DNA from: Druceiella hillmani
Lineage: Eukaryota > Arthropoda > Insecta > Lepidoptera > Hepialidae
Assembly (NCBI GenBank): GCA_039881145.1
Contig: JAYKKI010000023.1
Span: 10,288,001 to 10,352,000, forward strand
DNA length: 64,000 nucleotides
Direction of reading: 5' to 3'
Shown: one piece after another, positions 35,369 through 45,900 of the stretch
Numbering within the stretch: the stretch's first letter is position 1
How the letters are laid out: each line of letters opens with the position of its first letter
Made by a program: the position numbers and the translations under genes
Notes under the pieces: model-generated
Seen by the model: only the letters and a program-made list of their open reading frames with translations
Told to the model about the DNA's origin: nothing
The model's database searches: none

Positions 35369-36884
35369 CTGCAAGAGCAAAACAGAAAAAAAACACATTA
35401 AAACGGATTTATTATTCAATTAAAATTAATTAGGTCAGTTTCTGAAGTTAACTTCAGTTAATTAATCTGCTTCATCGTGGTGTCCACGAGAAGATTGAAA
35501 TGAAGCAACATTGTTATTTTAAGTTATCCTTTTCTAAGAATCTTATTTTAACCTAGTAGGTTTCAGTCTAACATTTATTACCCAAGTTAATGTTATGTTC
35601 GTTGATGAATACAGAAGTACATTGGAGGACATTTAGAGAATAAATAATAAATAAAAATAAAAAATAATAAAGTAAAAAAATTAAACATGTGTCTCTAATA
35701 TACATAATATTTACATATTAAGCAAACAGTTCATATCCTTAAAAAAAATTTAAGAAATTAAAATGAGTGACGACTGCAATATATGTTTTATATAGTATTT
35801 CGTTTTTTTCACAAAACCAAAATATAAAAAGTATAGGCCGTTCTTGAATTAACCTTAGACTTAAGAATCACAAATGTTAATTTCAGAACTAAAACCTTTT
35901 TTATAATGTTCCATATACCGACTTTGACAAAACGAAGCACTTGATATTGGTGCGGGGTATCCGTTTCCCTGTCCAGTTCTATGTAGAAACTAAATTAAAA
36001 TTTAAAAAAGTTCGTTGCTTCAGTTGGTTTTGAGAGATTCACCATATATTAAAAAAAATTTATGGAGTTGAAATACATAAAGTGTATTGGTATATATAAA
36101 AAAATATAAAAATTACTTAGTAGATTTAAAAAAAATGTGTACAACTATGAACAATGATTATACCATGCTCTTTTCTTCGAAAGGCGTAATCAGAAAATCT
36201 GAAAAAGTTCTGAATGTAAAAAAATCCTGAAGAATGAAGGAAAATTATTGATAGTTTTTTAAATTTTAACACTCTACAGAACAAAAGGAAATACAATAAA
36301 ACAATTATTTAAAAACCTAAAAATATTCAAATTATTTTGTTTGGTAATTCAATTAATTGCAGAGGTATTACAATGATAAAAAGTTACTAGCGCGAAACGA
36401 TCAAGCCGCGAGGCCCGCTTCGTACTTAAACGTTTTTTAATTTTTATTTTAGTAGCACTTTTTCCTAATTTTACTGTAAGCGTTGACAATTCTTTAAGTA
36501 TATAATCGACATTTCGAATGTTATGGTCTGATGATAAACATTGAAATGGGTAAACAGCCAATATTGTAAGGATTAACTTTTGAGTAAGAATATCTTGCAA
36601 AATAGATAAAAGACAATAAAATAAAAAAACATTTTATAGAAAGTCAGAAGCCGGAAAGGTCATTGAAAAGATCTACTCTCTCTTCCGATTAAAAAATATA
36701 AAAGATCTTTCATTTGCTATAGGAATAAATATGATCTGAGCGACTTTATTGATTTTTTTTGTTTAGGGATACTATATTGGGGTTTACCGTTAAGCTAAAT
36801 ATCATCAAAGAAGATTTCACTGTATACAGTTGATAAAATAAGTCGTTTTTTATGAGGTAAGAAAAACAAATTTTCCCATCTATA
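35369..36884. other. AT-rich sequence, probably intron
   Basis: No feature recognised. The minus-strand open frame at 36,349-36,600 is unsupported. Confidence 0.5.
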
Positions 36885-37530
36885 CACAATCTCTCTAGTC
36901 GTCACATTCTTGTCAGAGTTGTCGTGGCCTCGGTGATGATGATATCTTGGTTGGATTTCTTCTTCATTCCTCTCGACTCGGATGGTTGCTTTAACAATGC
37001 GTTTCCACTTCAGTCGATTAGTAACGTTTCTAGGACACTCTGCAATGCTGATCTCTGTCGCCATCTTTATCAGATCCGTCTATAGGGTTGGAAATCACCC
37101 TCGTGATCTTTTGCCATCAACGTTTCCACCATTTGTCGCTCCATAAAAAATAGATTTCTGGAGATATGTCCGAAAAATTAAAGAATTCGCAATTGCACCG
37201 TCGACAAGTGTTTCTTTTATTCTCAACTCCTTTATAATAGAGATATTGGTGCGAAAAGCGATCCAAGGAAATGTTTATATGCAGCTTCAGCGCCACATTT
37301 CTAGCGCAACGATTTTGAGACCGTCTTTTAATCTCAGGGTCCAGGCTACTGTTCCGTATAGAAAAATTGGAAAAACGAGACATTTCATTAGTCGAACCTT
37401 AGTATTTTTAGTTATTCGTCTGTACTTCCAAATCTTATCGAGCTTTCCGAGAGCATATCTCGTGATGGAACAGCGTCTTCCTATGTCCTCTTCGCATCCT
37501 CCAACACTGGACATAGACGAACCGAGGTAA
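36885..37530 (-). mobile_element. LINE remnant: RTE-like reverse-transcriptase C-terminal third
   Basis: The minus strand reads, in order across two or three frameshifts: SSVGGCEEDIGRRC, ALGKLDKIWKYRRITKNT, KVRLMKCLVFPIFLYGTVAW, TLRLKDGLKIVALEMWR (37,290-37,512). Then come a decayed NCEFFNFSDI stretch (37,120-37,200) and NVTNRLKWKRIVK (36,950-37,050). This is the order after the FADD polymerase region in the endonuclease-reverse transcriptases common in insects: G-C-EI--R, A--AL-KIW, KVRL---LVFP-FLYG-ETWTL, ALEMW, and a terminal DR--W--IV. The endonuclease, polymerase core and 5' end are missing, so it is inactive. It is the best-preserved LINE fragment in the window. Assignment is from motif order, not a search. 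Confidence 0.8.
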
Positions 37531-38480
37531 ATATCACTCTATTTACCTCGATTATAACTCTATTTACCTCGGTCTAGCACCACTTCACTGTTAATAATAT
37601 TTGACGGGTTTGTTATCATGTGCCCCGCTCTGTCAACCATCATAATTTTACAGTTATATATAATAATTTTGTTTATTTTTATCATATGAAAGATGAAATA
37701 AAATAGGGGAAACTCATTTAATAAATGTACATAAAACTATTATACTATATATTATATGGAGAAAGCTCATTGCCGAATAGTCATGGTTATTCGGTACTGA
37801 GTCACAAAAAGAACCTAGATTACTATACAAAAGGAAAATATCCTGCCACAACCATCCACCAATAAAAGATTCAAGCGATTACGTCGTGTGTATGTGGCGA
37901 GAACACGAGCAATATTATTGTGGGAGCTTATTCAATTTTGCCCTAACGCTCTCTCACGGAGACGCCTTCGCAGCCGGCTTCAGCCTCTGTTTTATTATTT
38001 ATTCAGGACGAATCTTAAAAACGTCTCGCTGCTCGCCGATAAATCTTTTCCTTTTCGTATTCGACTTACAGATAAGTCTTTGTTTCTGAATATATTTCGC
38101 GCGAAAATATAAATAAGACTGACAACCTGCGGCACCTGAAAATACATTACATGTTCATATCAGGTAATGTGTCACTGTACACAGCCGTACAAATAAGCAC
38201 AATTTCCTATGTCTTCAATATGGAAAACGGATTATACTTTGTAACAAATGGAAGCCGATTGCAAGTAAATAAGATATTATAAATAAATAAAAATATGAAA
38301 TTTTTTATATTCTCTGATTCTTTTATATACCTAAATTACAAAGCATCATACCAACTTTTGTGTTCTTTAATACTTTGAACTGAATGATAGTTAAGAAATA
38401 ATTTCATTACATTTATTAATTTGTAACCAAGAGCAACTTATTTTTGGCGCCAGGTTGTGACATTACATGTCCCTATAAAC
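37531..38480. other. Non-coding sequence
   Basis: A direct repeat TCTATTTACCTCG(G) occurs near 37,537 and 37,560. Overlapping plus frames at 37,886-38,112 have no supporting context. Confidence 0.45.
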
Positions 38481-39120
38481 CTCTAGATGTCTTCGCCGGT
38501 TAACTTTTTACGTCCCATACATGTACATGTATATATCATCCAACGTCAAAAAGTCGCAAGTCAAAAAATCCCCACCGCTGCTCCCATCATCGTTCCGGCC
38601 ACTAAATCACGAGCGGCGCTTATTCCGCCGACAAATACACTCGACACTCCCACCCAAGGTCTGGCGCAGCGCCAACCGCCCCGTTCAATACCGGCCAACC
38701 TGCGCGACGATTCATAAAATATGAGTAAATAATGAATGTGTGACAAGCGAACATATTCAGCCGTACGTGCGGCCGCCCGCCGCCCCGCATTTCAATGCGC
38801 GCATTATCTACTAGTTGACGCCGGTTAGGAATACGGCATTGATATTATGTAGCACTTGCCGAGCAAGAATGTTTAGTTGGCGCCGCTCCCGCATACAAAT
38901 ACTCCGCTCCCAGGGCGCGATGCGGCGCGCATACGAGCGCGCTAAATGTGATCATGGGATTGAGCAAACGAGTCCATGCAAAGCACGTCGCCCATTTACA
39001 AGAATCAATAATAAAATGAAACACTGTGAATACATCTCCTATGACAGCCATAGAAACGCTCGTAACGCGAACACTTTGAGGGGCAATAACCCAAAACCCT
39101 TTCTCCGGGTGACGCACTAG
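38481..39120. other. Extended GC-rich island
   Basis: CpG-rich segments at 38,570-38,720 and 38,760-38,960 contain an octamer-like ATGCAAAG and several ATTA cores. Open frames occur on both strands (38,487-38,717 plus; 38,561-38,746 minus; 38,815-39,120 both strands), as expected of GC-rich DNA. None is bounded by splice sites. Likely non-coding. Confidence 0.4.
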
Positions 39121-39209
39121 TTTCAGCCGTCTACTACACGATCCGCTCAGGTATTCGAGGAAATGTTACAAATAAAACGTAATGGAACCTGAAAGACATT
39201 TATCTTCGT

Positions 39210-39227
39210 TATATATATATATATATA
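39210..39227. repeat. (TA)n microsatellite
   Basis: Nine TA dinucleotides. Confidence 0.9.
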
Positions 39228-39365
39228 CTATGCGTGACTATCTTCAAGTATGTGAGAATCTCAATTTGAAAAATTAAATATCGTGCAATATAAAATGTCT
39301 CTACATCAACGTGTTAAATACTCCTTAAGAATACTTAATAATCGAGTAATACGAACTCCTGTGTG

Positions 39366-40287
39366 ATTAAAATGTTAGATTTGTTATTACCAACCAGGTT
39401 GTACTGGAGGCAAAAACATTTCAGATATGGCAATTAAGTGAGGCTAACAACTTATAAACATGTTAAACGAGGTCCTGTTTTAGATAGTAGCATATAATAT
39501 AGCAGATACGATTTTTCACAGCTAAAAATGCCAAGAAAATCTTAAACTCTTTGAATGATGGAGTTGAACTCTTTAAGATGCTTTTATTAAATTACGTTTA
39601 TTAAATAACGTCTAGGATAAGTATGAAGAGAGGTGCACAGACGTATAAATATTATGTTGATGTGTATTAAAGGATAATGAATTACTAACAAGCAATAAAG
39701 GATTCAAGACCCAATTAAAATGTTAGATTTATTATTACCAACTAGGTTGTAATTAATGAGGCTAACAACTTATAAACATGTTGAACGAGGTCCTGTTTTA
39801 GATAGTAGCATATATTATAGCAAATACAATTTTCCACATCTAAAAATGCCAAGAAAAACTTGAACTCTTTTAATGATGGAATTAAATCTCTAAGATGCTT
39901 TTATTGAATTACCTGTCACAATTAAATGAAACTACGTGATGTAGTATTATTTCTACTTTCTTTACCACGACCTAGGTTTCGTTGTATTACAACATCTTCA
40001 GGTGTTGTATTACAACATCATCAAAGATATCCCACCTAATATCCCACCTGAAGATGTTGTAATACAACGAAACCTAGGTCGTGGTAAAGAAATTTAACAA
40101 AATTAACGCCAAATATATTCAATATTTTACAAAATTGACGCCAAATATATTCAATATTTAAATTACCTTTATTAAATAACGTTCATACTTATGTATGAAA
40201 AGAGGTGCATAGATGTATAAATACTATGTTGATGTATATTAAAGGTAATAAATTACTAATAAGCAATAAAGGAGTCAATATCCAATT
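39366..40287. repeat. Old tandem duplication of about 348 bp, second copy interrupted
   Basis: Copy 1 is 39,366-39,713; copy 2 is 39,714-40,287. Shared blocks include ATTAAAATGTTAGATTT, GAGGCTAACAACTTATAAAC, CGAGGTCCTGTTTTAGATAG and TATGTTGATGTRTATTAAAG. Copy 2 has lost about 30 bp near its start and gained about 250 bp at GAATTAC (39,906-39,912), which is the foldback element. Confidence 0.85.
39913..40160 (+). mobile_element. Foldback (inverted-repeat) element with perfect 48-bp arms
   Basis: The left arm 39,957-40,004 and right arm 40,045-40,092 are exact reverse complements, separated by 40 nt. The core is ACCACGACCTAGGTTTCGTT. Copy 1 of the surrounding duplication gives an empty site (TTAAATTAC|GTTTATT) against the filled site (TTGAATTAC|CTGTCAC ... 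TTTAAATTAC|CTTTATT). This implies a target duplication of AATTAC, possibly AATTACCT. Right of the hairpin is a 32-bp tandem duplication (from 40,097 and 40,129). No terminal inverted repeats or coding sequence are seen. A relative lies at 1.04-1.19 kb. Non-autonomous; class uncertain. Confidence 0.75.
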
Positions 40288-40590
40288 AGTAGATATTCTT
40301 ATGTTACATTTAATTTCATACATTATATATTGAATTTTCTTCCTCACGACATAATGTTCCTATAATAATATTTAATTAATCTCTAAAGTTGATAAAGTAT
40401 GAAACAAATAAGCAAATTCTAAATTATGTGCATATACATGATAACAGCATTAGATATATGTGCACAGCATTAGAGCGCCAATTTTTTTTATATTTGTTAC
40501 TATTTTCACCTTTTCCTCGAACATTAACTAGGAAGTGAAAATACTTGCCACAATGAAAAGAAAAATACCAACAAACTAAATGCGAAACGC
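40288..40590. other. AT-rich non-coding sequence
   Basis: Nothing recognised. Confidence 0.5.
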
Positions 40591-40860
40591 CTCTCAACGG
40601 CGCGGCATCACAATCACGGATGCAGCACAAACATTATACGGATACAAGGAGCGGCAAGCGAGCAAGAAAACGACAGCGAACAACTTGTAGTCGGCGAGCT
40701 ATATGCCGGAGAGGATTCGCTTTCCTCTCGTGTAATGTGTCCCGTTGGATTGAGATCCCCCTCGAGTGTGTCAATGCGGCTATAGTGACATTACACCGCG
40801 CTGGCAGATATTTTTATCTGTCGTATTGCCAGAATACGAACTGCGCTCAAATATTGCATA
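40591..40860. other. Moderately GC-rich block
   Basis: A 112-codon plus frame (40,620-40,958) crosses this block. It has no recognisable motif and continues into AT-rich repeated sequence (AACAGTGAAAACTACGTTT), so it is judged non-coding. Confidence 0.35.
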
Positions 40861-41820
40861 TTTCTTTAAGGTTTATTTGTAACTACGTTTATAGTCTAAA
40901 TTCTACAATAACTGTGAAAACTACAGTGAAACCTACGTTTTATATTCCACAACAGTGAAAACTACGTTTTATATTCTAAATTGTCTATTTTGTGTCAACA
41001 ATTAATATTTTTAAAGGCGAATAAATACGGTTAACACAATTTGTTTCATATCAATATGGGCTATTAGACCAATGCGAAGTTACTAGCTGCCATGTAGTAA
41101 GACCTATGTTCGGTTAGGGGTTCCGGAAATCTCACAGAGAACCAAAAAGCCTTAGCGCCATGCATGCTTAAGTTGGATATTAGAATATGTGAAGTTTTTA
41201 GTTGCGCCGTGTTCGTTTTGTACCACTAGCACCATCTATTTGGTAAAGTGTGATCACATGAAAATGACATGCAAAGCTCGGCGTTTATCCCATAAGACGG
41301 TCCTTTTTTAAATTATAACAATTTTTCTATTCCCAATCGTTTTCTTATAAATTCGATTAAATATATTGCTCATCTATTTAATCTGATTAAGAGAAATGCT
41401 CAAATATTTTGATTAATCATTCTTGTACCATTTAAGATAAATACAGAAAGCAGCATTCTAAACTCGTATAGACTTACTATTGCCATATTTAAATATTCAT
41501 TAGATAATTTAAATTATGTAACTAACAAATTTAACACTTACTCAGTGACAAACAACATTACCAATATGGTAATATTTTATATTTTTAAATGTAGTTTTTC
41601 GAATCTCTTAAGACATTTCGTTAGATTCACACTCATGTTTTCCTCGTGGCTAAATCTCCTTAGTATTTATTATGTTAGTAAAATATTTCGTCGTGGGGTG
41701 TGAGTGAGAGGCGGTCGATTTACAGCTCATTGAAGTTGCCGTTGTAAATATTTAAATAAGAAATGCATCATAATACTAAAAAAAAGTGAGTTATTTTCTC
41801 AAAACAAAATTATTAAAACA
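40861..41820. other. AT-rich non-coding sequence
   Basis: GTGAAAACTAC-type repeats occur around 40,912-40,970. A GGTTAGGGGTTCCGGAAATC patch near 41,113 may be a fragment of a dispersed repeat. No gene. Confidence 0.4.
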
Positions 41821-42230
41821 TTTGGTTTGAAACACGCGCCCTACGAAATCACATCTCATTATCGGCAATAAAACGATTACCGAAAATCCCTCGTCCCCAA
41901 AGCTTCCACTAAATAAACCTTCCGCCCAAAACGTACCTCACGTACATCTTCACAACAATAATAACGGTTACATATTTAAGGTCTCGGCATAACACATAAG
42001 GGCGCGTAATCTAAGCAGACAGCGAGCACAAAGGGGATAAGGGAAGGAGTAACCGGGCCGGTATTCGCGCCACGCTCCGCCCGAGGGCCGCGAGGGACTC
42101 CAACCTTTTACATAGTTTATATCATCTGCTAAACGTATCTCGCATATATACGACATAAATCACGCCACTTCCTTCCTCCAAACGCGCCCCACGCCGGCGT
42201 CCTCTTTACAGTCGCATTTTATTTTATATC
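41821..42230. other. GC-rich island
   Basis: CpG-rich between about 42,040 and 42,205 (CGCCACGCTCCGCCCGAGGG). No splice-bounded frame. Probably regulatory or conserved non-coding. Confidence 0.35.
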
Positions 42231-43555
42231 ATTTCTATTCAAAATAAATAAATGCTACAAGAATATTTTACGGCAAACATCGTAGGAATAACAGACACGA
42301 ATTTTGCATTATTGGCTGTCTAGGAGTTGTACTCGAGTGCTTACGCTTTAACATACTTTAAGCAAACGTGGTCTTATTTGTCTTTTAGGGTGGTATGCTT
42401 CGTCAGCGTAGCTTTATAGTAGTTCGCTGTTGGTGGCTATTGATTATTCTTTATCAGAGAAAGGCATCCAAATATGAAAGAGACTGATGTTGAAAGAGGG
42501 ATTCACTGTGACTTCGTAGCAGAACTCAAAATCCATTTTCAAATTGGACGATACAAATGCACCTAGCTATTTCAATTTGAAACTTGTGATTTTAGTTAAA
42601 ATATGTTTATCTCAATAGCAGTCACTGATAACTTGAAATTTTGCACTGTCGCTCTTGTAGATTTATTTGTCCGTATCGATTCAAGATGAAATAATTCTGA
42701 ATTTACTTTATTTTTAATTTCCAAGTTTTCGTTATCGTATGAAAGGGCTTTGACATTTCAAGTTTTCTTTTAATTTTAAGCTACATATTTATTGACTTAT
42801 GACCAAAAATATGGCGAAAACCATTCCACAAAATGTAAAATAAACCAAGCCGCAAAATGTGACATAATCCAGACTAATAGAAGATATTGTATGTATTAGT
42901 GGAAAAATAAAACAAAGTACTATTTATTCAAGAAAAAAAATATTTTTTTCTCCGTCCGTTTCCTTAATTTCTAGATTACAACCAGGTAGATATGTATATA
43001 CCGATGGAATATTGTAATTTTATTATTGTAATTCATGACGTCGTGTGTACGGTACCCTCCACGAGATACCAGCCGGGAGCAGTAAAGGGTACATGTAGTA
43101 CATCTTTTAAAAGTACGTTCAATACAGCTTTGGTTCAAATAAACCACGATTATTAAAACAAAAAATGGACGAAATAAGATTTTTTTCAAATTAACCTGTC
43201 ACATCACTGTAATTCGAAACTGTTGAAGCGAACAATCTTAAAATATTTACAGCAAAAATTAATTTCAATGATCTTAATGAAATAATTTCTTATTTCGATG
43301 CAAGTTTTCTTTCTATAAACTTGTGATTTTGAACACTCGAAAATGGAAATGGTAAAATTGCTCAATTTATTTGAAAAAATCGTTAAAATCTCAATCGATA
43401 TTGGTGATATTCATATATGTTTACCCTTTAAGTTTCTACTAATGTTTCAAAATTTAAATTTTCCAAATTTACTGAAGAAATCTTGGGGTTTGGATTGGTG
43501 TAGTACGTTAGGTTCGTATATGGGTCGTACAGACGTTATCACGCCAATACATTAA
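42231..43555. other. Non-coding sequence
   Basis: The stretch around 42,530-42,690 looks like old interspersed repeat sequence, but a second copy was not found in the window. Open frames at 42,971-43,189 and 43,343-43,555 are unsupported. Confidence 0.4.
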
Positions 43556-43735
43556 AAGCTCAACACACACACGAGCGCGACACACCCTGGCAGAGATCAC
43601 GTCCGGCGCATATCGCGCTGCGCGCCTCCCTAATTGATATGGCGGGCGGGCCGCGGCGCGCCGAGTGCGTCGATTATCCCCACAGTATGTGGCCATTTTT
43701 TACCGGCGCCAAGCGTCGGGGCCGTAAAGATGGCT
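43556..43735. other. GC-rich island
   Basis: Dense CpG block (GGCGGGCGGGCCGCGGCGCG) with a central CCTAATTGATATGG homeodomain-like core. Confidence 0.4.
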
Positions 43736-44445
43736 TAGCTTTTGTTTTGAGATAAATGATTCATTATAATAAGTAATAATATGGGTTTAGCATGGAAGTG
43801 GGGACGGAGAGATGGATGGATGGGCGCGGGAGGAGTGGAGAGCTTTTTTATTGAGTGAGCGCTCTCACTGTATGTGTACTCTTTAACTCTTGGCCGTCCC
43901 GGAGCATAAAATAGTGCATATGTTTTATTAAGTAAAAACAAGATATAAAATTTATCTATACACTTGTTAAATGTGCTTAAAAGACATGGTCAGCTATTAT
44001 GGTAAAATAAGCTGTGGAAACGAAACGCTCGATTTTACAATTCTACCTGGAGTACCAACAGAGACGACGTTATTTGACTTGATTAACCAAAAATGGAATA
44101 GGCCTCAAGGCTAGTCGGGTGGAAATATTCAAAGTAATCAGTGGTTAGCACTAGTTCATAGTATGATTTACTTTTGTCTTTTGATTTTTCATTTTAATTT
44201 CCTTCTCTGAATTTTTAATTCAATAAACAAAAACGGTCAACCATACACGTGCATATTGATGGAGTTATATACCAGTAATTTGGCTGAGGTATTCAAGTAT
44301 TTATTTAATACTTCCATAACAAAATTAAAACAATTTTATCATTGACGCCATATTCTGTTGCGAATGACGATGAAACAGACGAGCAATCGACTTAGTTTAA
44401 TGGAACCTACAGGTTCCTAAAAAGAAATAACAACACGATACATAC
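43736..44445. other. Non-coding sequence, probably intron
   Basis: Includes a GGAACC-TACA-GGTTCC inverted repeat near 44,402-44,417. No gene. Confidence 0.45.
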
Positions 44446-44565
44446 GTCGCTGAGCCTATCCCTGGAAGAGTCGGGGTCCCGCGGTGCTACCGAGCTACCG
44501 GTCAGTCGCTCGGAAGCGCGCCCGCTGTCGTCCGACGTACCCGCATCCGCCGCCACTGTTACACC
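44446..44565 (-). CDS. 120-nt internal exon of an unidentified minus-strand gene
   Basis: On the minus strand TGTCTTTTCATTACAG (acceptor) and GTATGTATCGTG (donor) bracket 120 nt that are open only in phase 0; the other two frames contain stops. The 40 residues begin GVTVAADAG, contain TSDDSGRASERLTGSS and end SSRDRLSD. There is no hydrophobic core, membrane segment or known domain. The Ser/Asp/Arg/Gly-rich composition suggests a phosphorylatable disordered linker in a cytoplasmic or nuclear protein. The exon is sharply GC-rich within AT-rich flanks and joins in frame to the microexons at 35.3 and 32.3 kb. The GC content could also be a CpG island, but joint frame and splice agreement favours coding. 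Identity not recognised. Confidence 0.75.
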
Positions 44566-45119
44566 CTGTAATGAAAAGACACATTTCGCATATTACCAAA
44601 ATAATAAACATGCATTTACCAATATTATCATATGATACTACATTCTGTGTTATAACATTGGTATAACAAACCAGCTTCTCTCTGCTCATGCATACAAAAT
44701 TAGATGATTATAATACTTGAATTTCATGCCATTTTCGAGATACACTATTTCGGCGTTAACGCAATGATTAAACGCCATACAAACCGTATACCGCATACAT
44801 GTGGCACGCAGCACCGTCAAAGCGATACGACGCGACGTGGCTAACTATTGGGATTGCAATAAACTACTAACCAAAATTAAAGGGTCATGGGGAAAAAAAT
44901 GTTGGTCTTTCGTTGTAATTTTCGGGGGGATGGGGGGGGGGAGATTTCAATGAAATTAAAAATATTACACTATTGGAGTGAGTAGATAAAAAATAAAACA
45001 TATCAAAAGAATGCATTAAAAAAACTTTACAAACATTAATTTTTCACAACGTATATTTATTGCTTAATATATCTTTTACAGTATAATTGTTATAGTTTTA
45101 CTGTAATCTTATAGTTTGA
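44566..45119. other. Non-coding sequence, probably intron
   Basis: Holds a G-rich run at 44,924-44,943 (TTCGGGGGGATGGGGGGGGG type). Nothing else recognised. Confidence 0.5.
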
Positions 45120-45440
45120 TTTTACTAATTCTGTTTTTTTTTCATGACTTTTGTTTAATAATTTCGGAAATATGGGAATGCTTTATTCTCCTATACTTCT
45201 TAGGATAAATTAAAATATGCAATTTAAAATTATAAAAGGAAATTGAATTCCTTTTTAATTCTTACATGAATATTTAATTATTAGCTAATGTAAAATATGT
45301 AGAGTTAATAAGACATTACTATGCCAAATTTAAAGTGTCTAAGTCGCATATTTTCTGAGAAAATCGACTGTGACACATTGACAGTTAAAGACGTGAGTTA
45401 CCTTATAAGGATATCCTTTTTCTGTTTAAGATAAAAAGTA
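45120..45440 (+). mobile_element. Interspersed repeat family, copy 3
   Basis: Shares in order with the copy at 22.2 kb a T-run with CATGACTTTTG, ATATGCAATTTAAAA, a TAAGACATTACTATGCCAAA region and TTTTCTGAGAAAATCGACTG, followed by a GACAG..AAGACGTGAGT stretch. The 5' hairpin head is absent. Non-coding. Confidence 0.55.
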
Positions 45441-45700
45441 CAAATTCTCAACTTTTCGTTTTTGTGTTCACTTTTGATAATTTATGACTTCAAACAAGTC
45501 ATATTCTAAGAAATAAGCTCATTTCTCATTAACTCTAGAATTGTCAAAACCAAATGTTTTTGACAATTTCATTTGAATGTATTATGAAAACTGTTATGAA
45601 AATGAAATAATCAAGTGTTAATTTCGTACCTAACTCAACTATTTAATGTAAGAAAGTTGGTTTGCATACTTTTTTAAAAGTTCAATACAAAATCGCGACA

Positions 45701-45900
45701 GCTTCAACACTCCAGATCAACTTCCATCCACTCACAATCAACCCCCGCCCCCGATGGACGGCCAATTTAATCCCCCGCGACGTCGAACGGCCGCGATATG
45801 CCGTAGGACGAAATAAATTCGTTATGGAGTGCACTGTGTGCAATTGAGCGTTGGGCCTAGGCGGAGCCCCCGTGGGGGTGGGAGTTGCTCGCTCGTACGA
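45701..45900. other. GC-rich island
   Basis: CpG-rich with GGCGGAGCCCCCGTGGGGGT near 45,860. Plus and minus frames are open by composition. No exon is supported. Confidence 0.35.

Noticed and set aside
40620..40958. 112-codon plus-strand open frame
   Set aside because: Starts in a GC-rich block and ends in AT-rich repeated sequence with no domain or splice boundary.
42440..42690. Sequence that looked like a dispersed insect repeat
   Set aside because: No second copy in the window and only a vague resemblance from memory.
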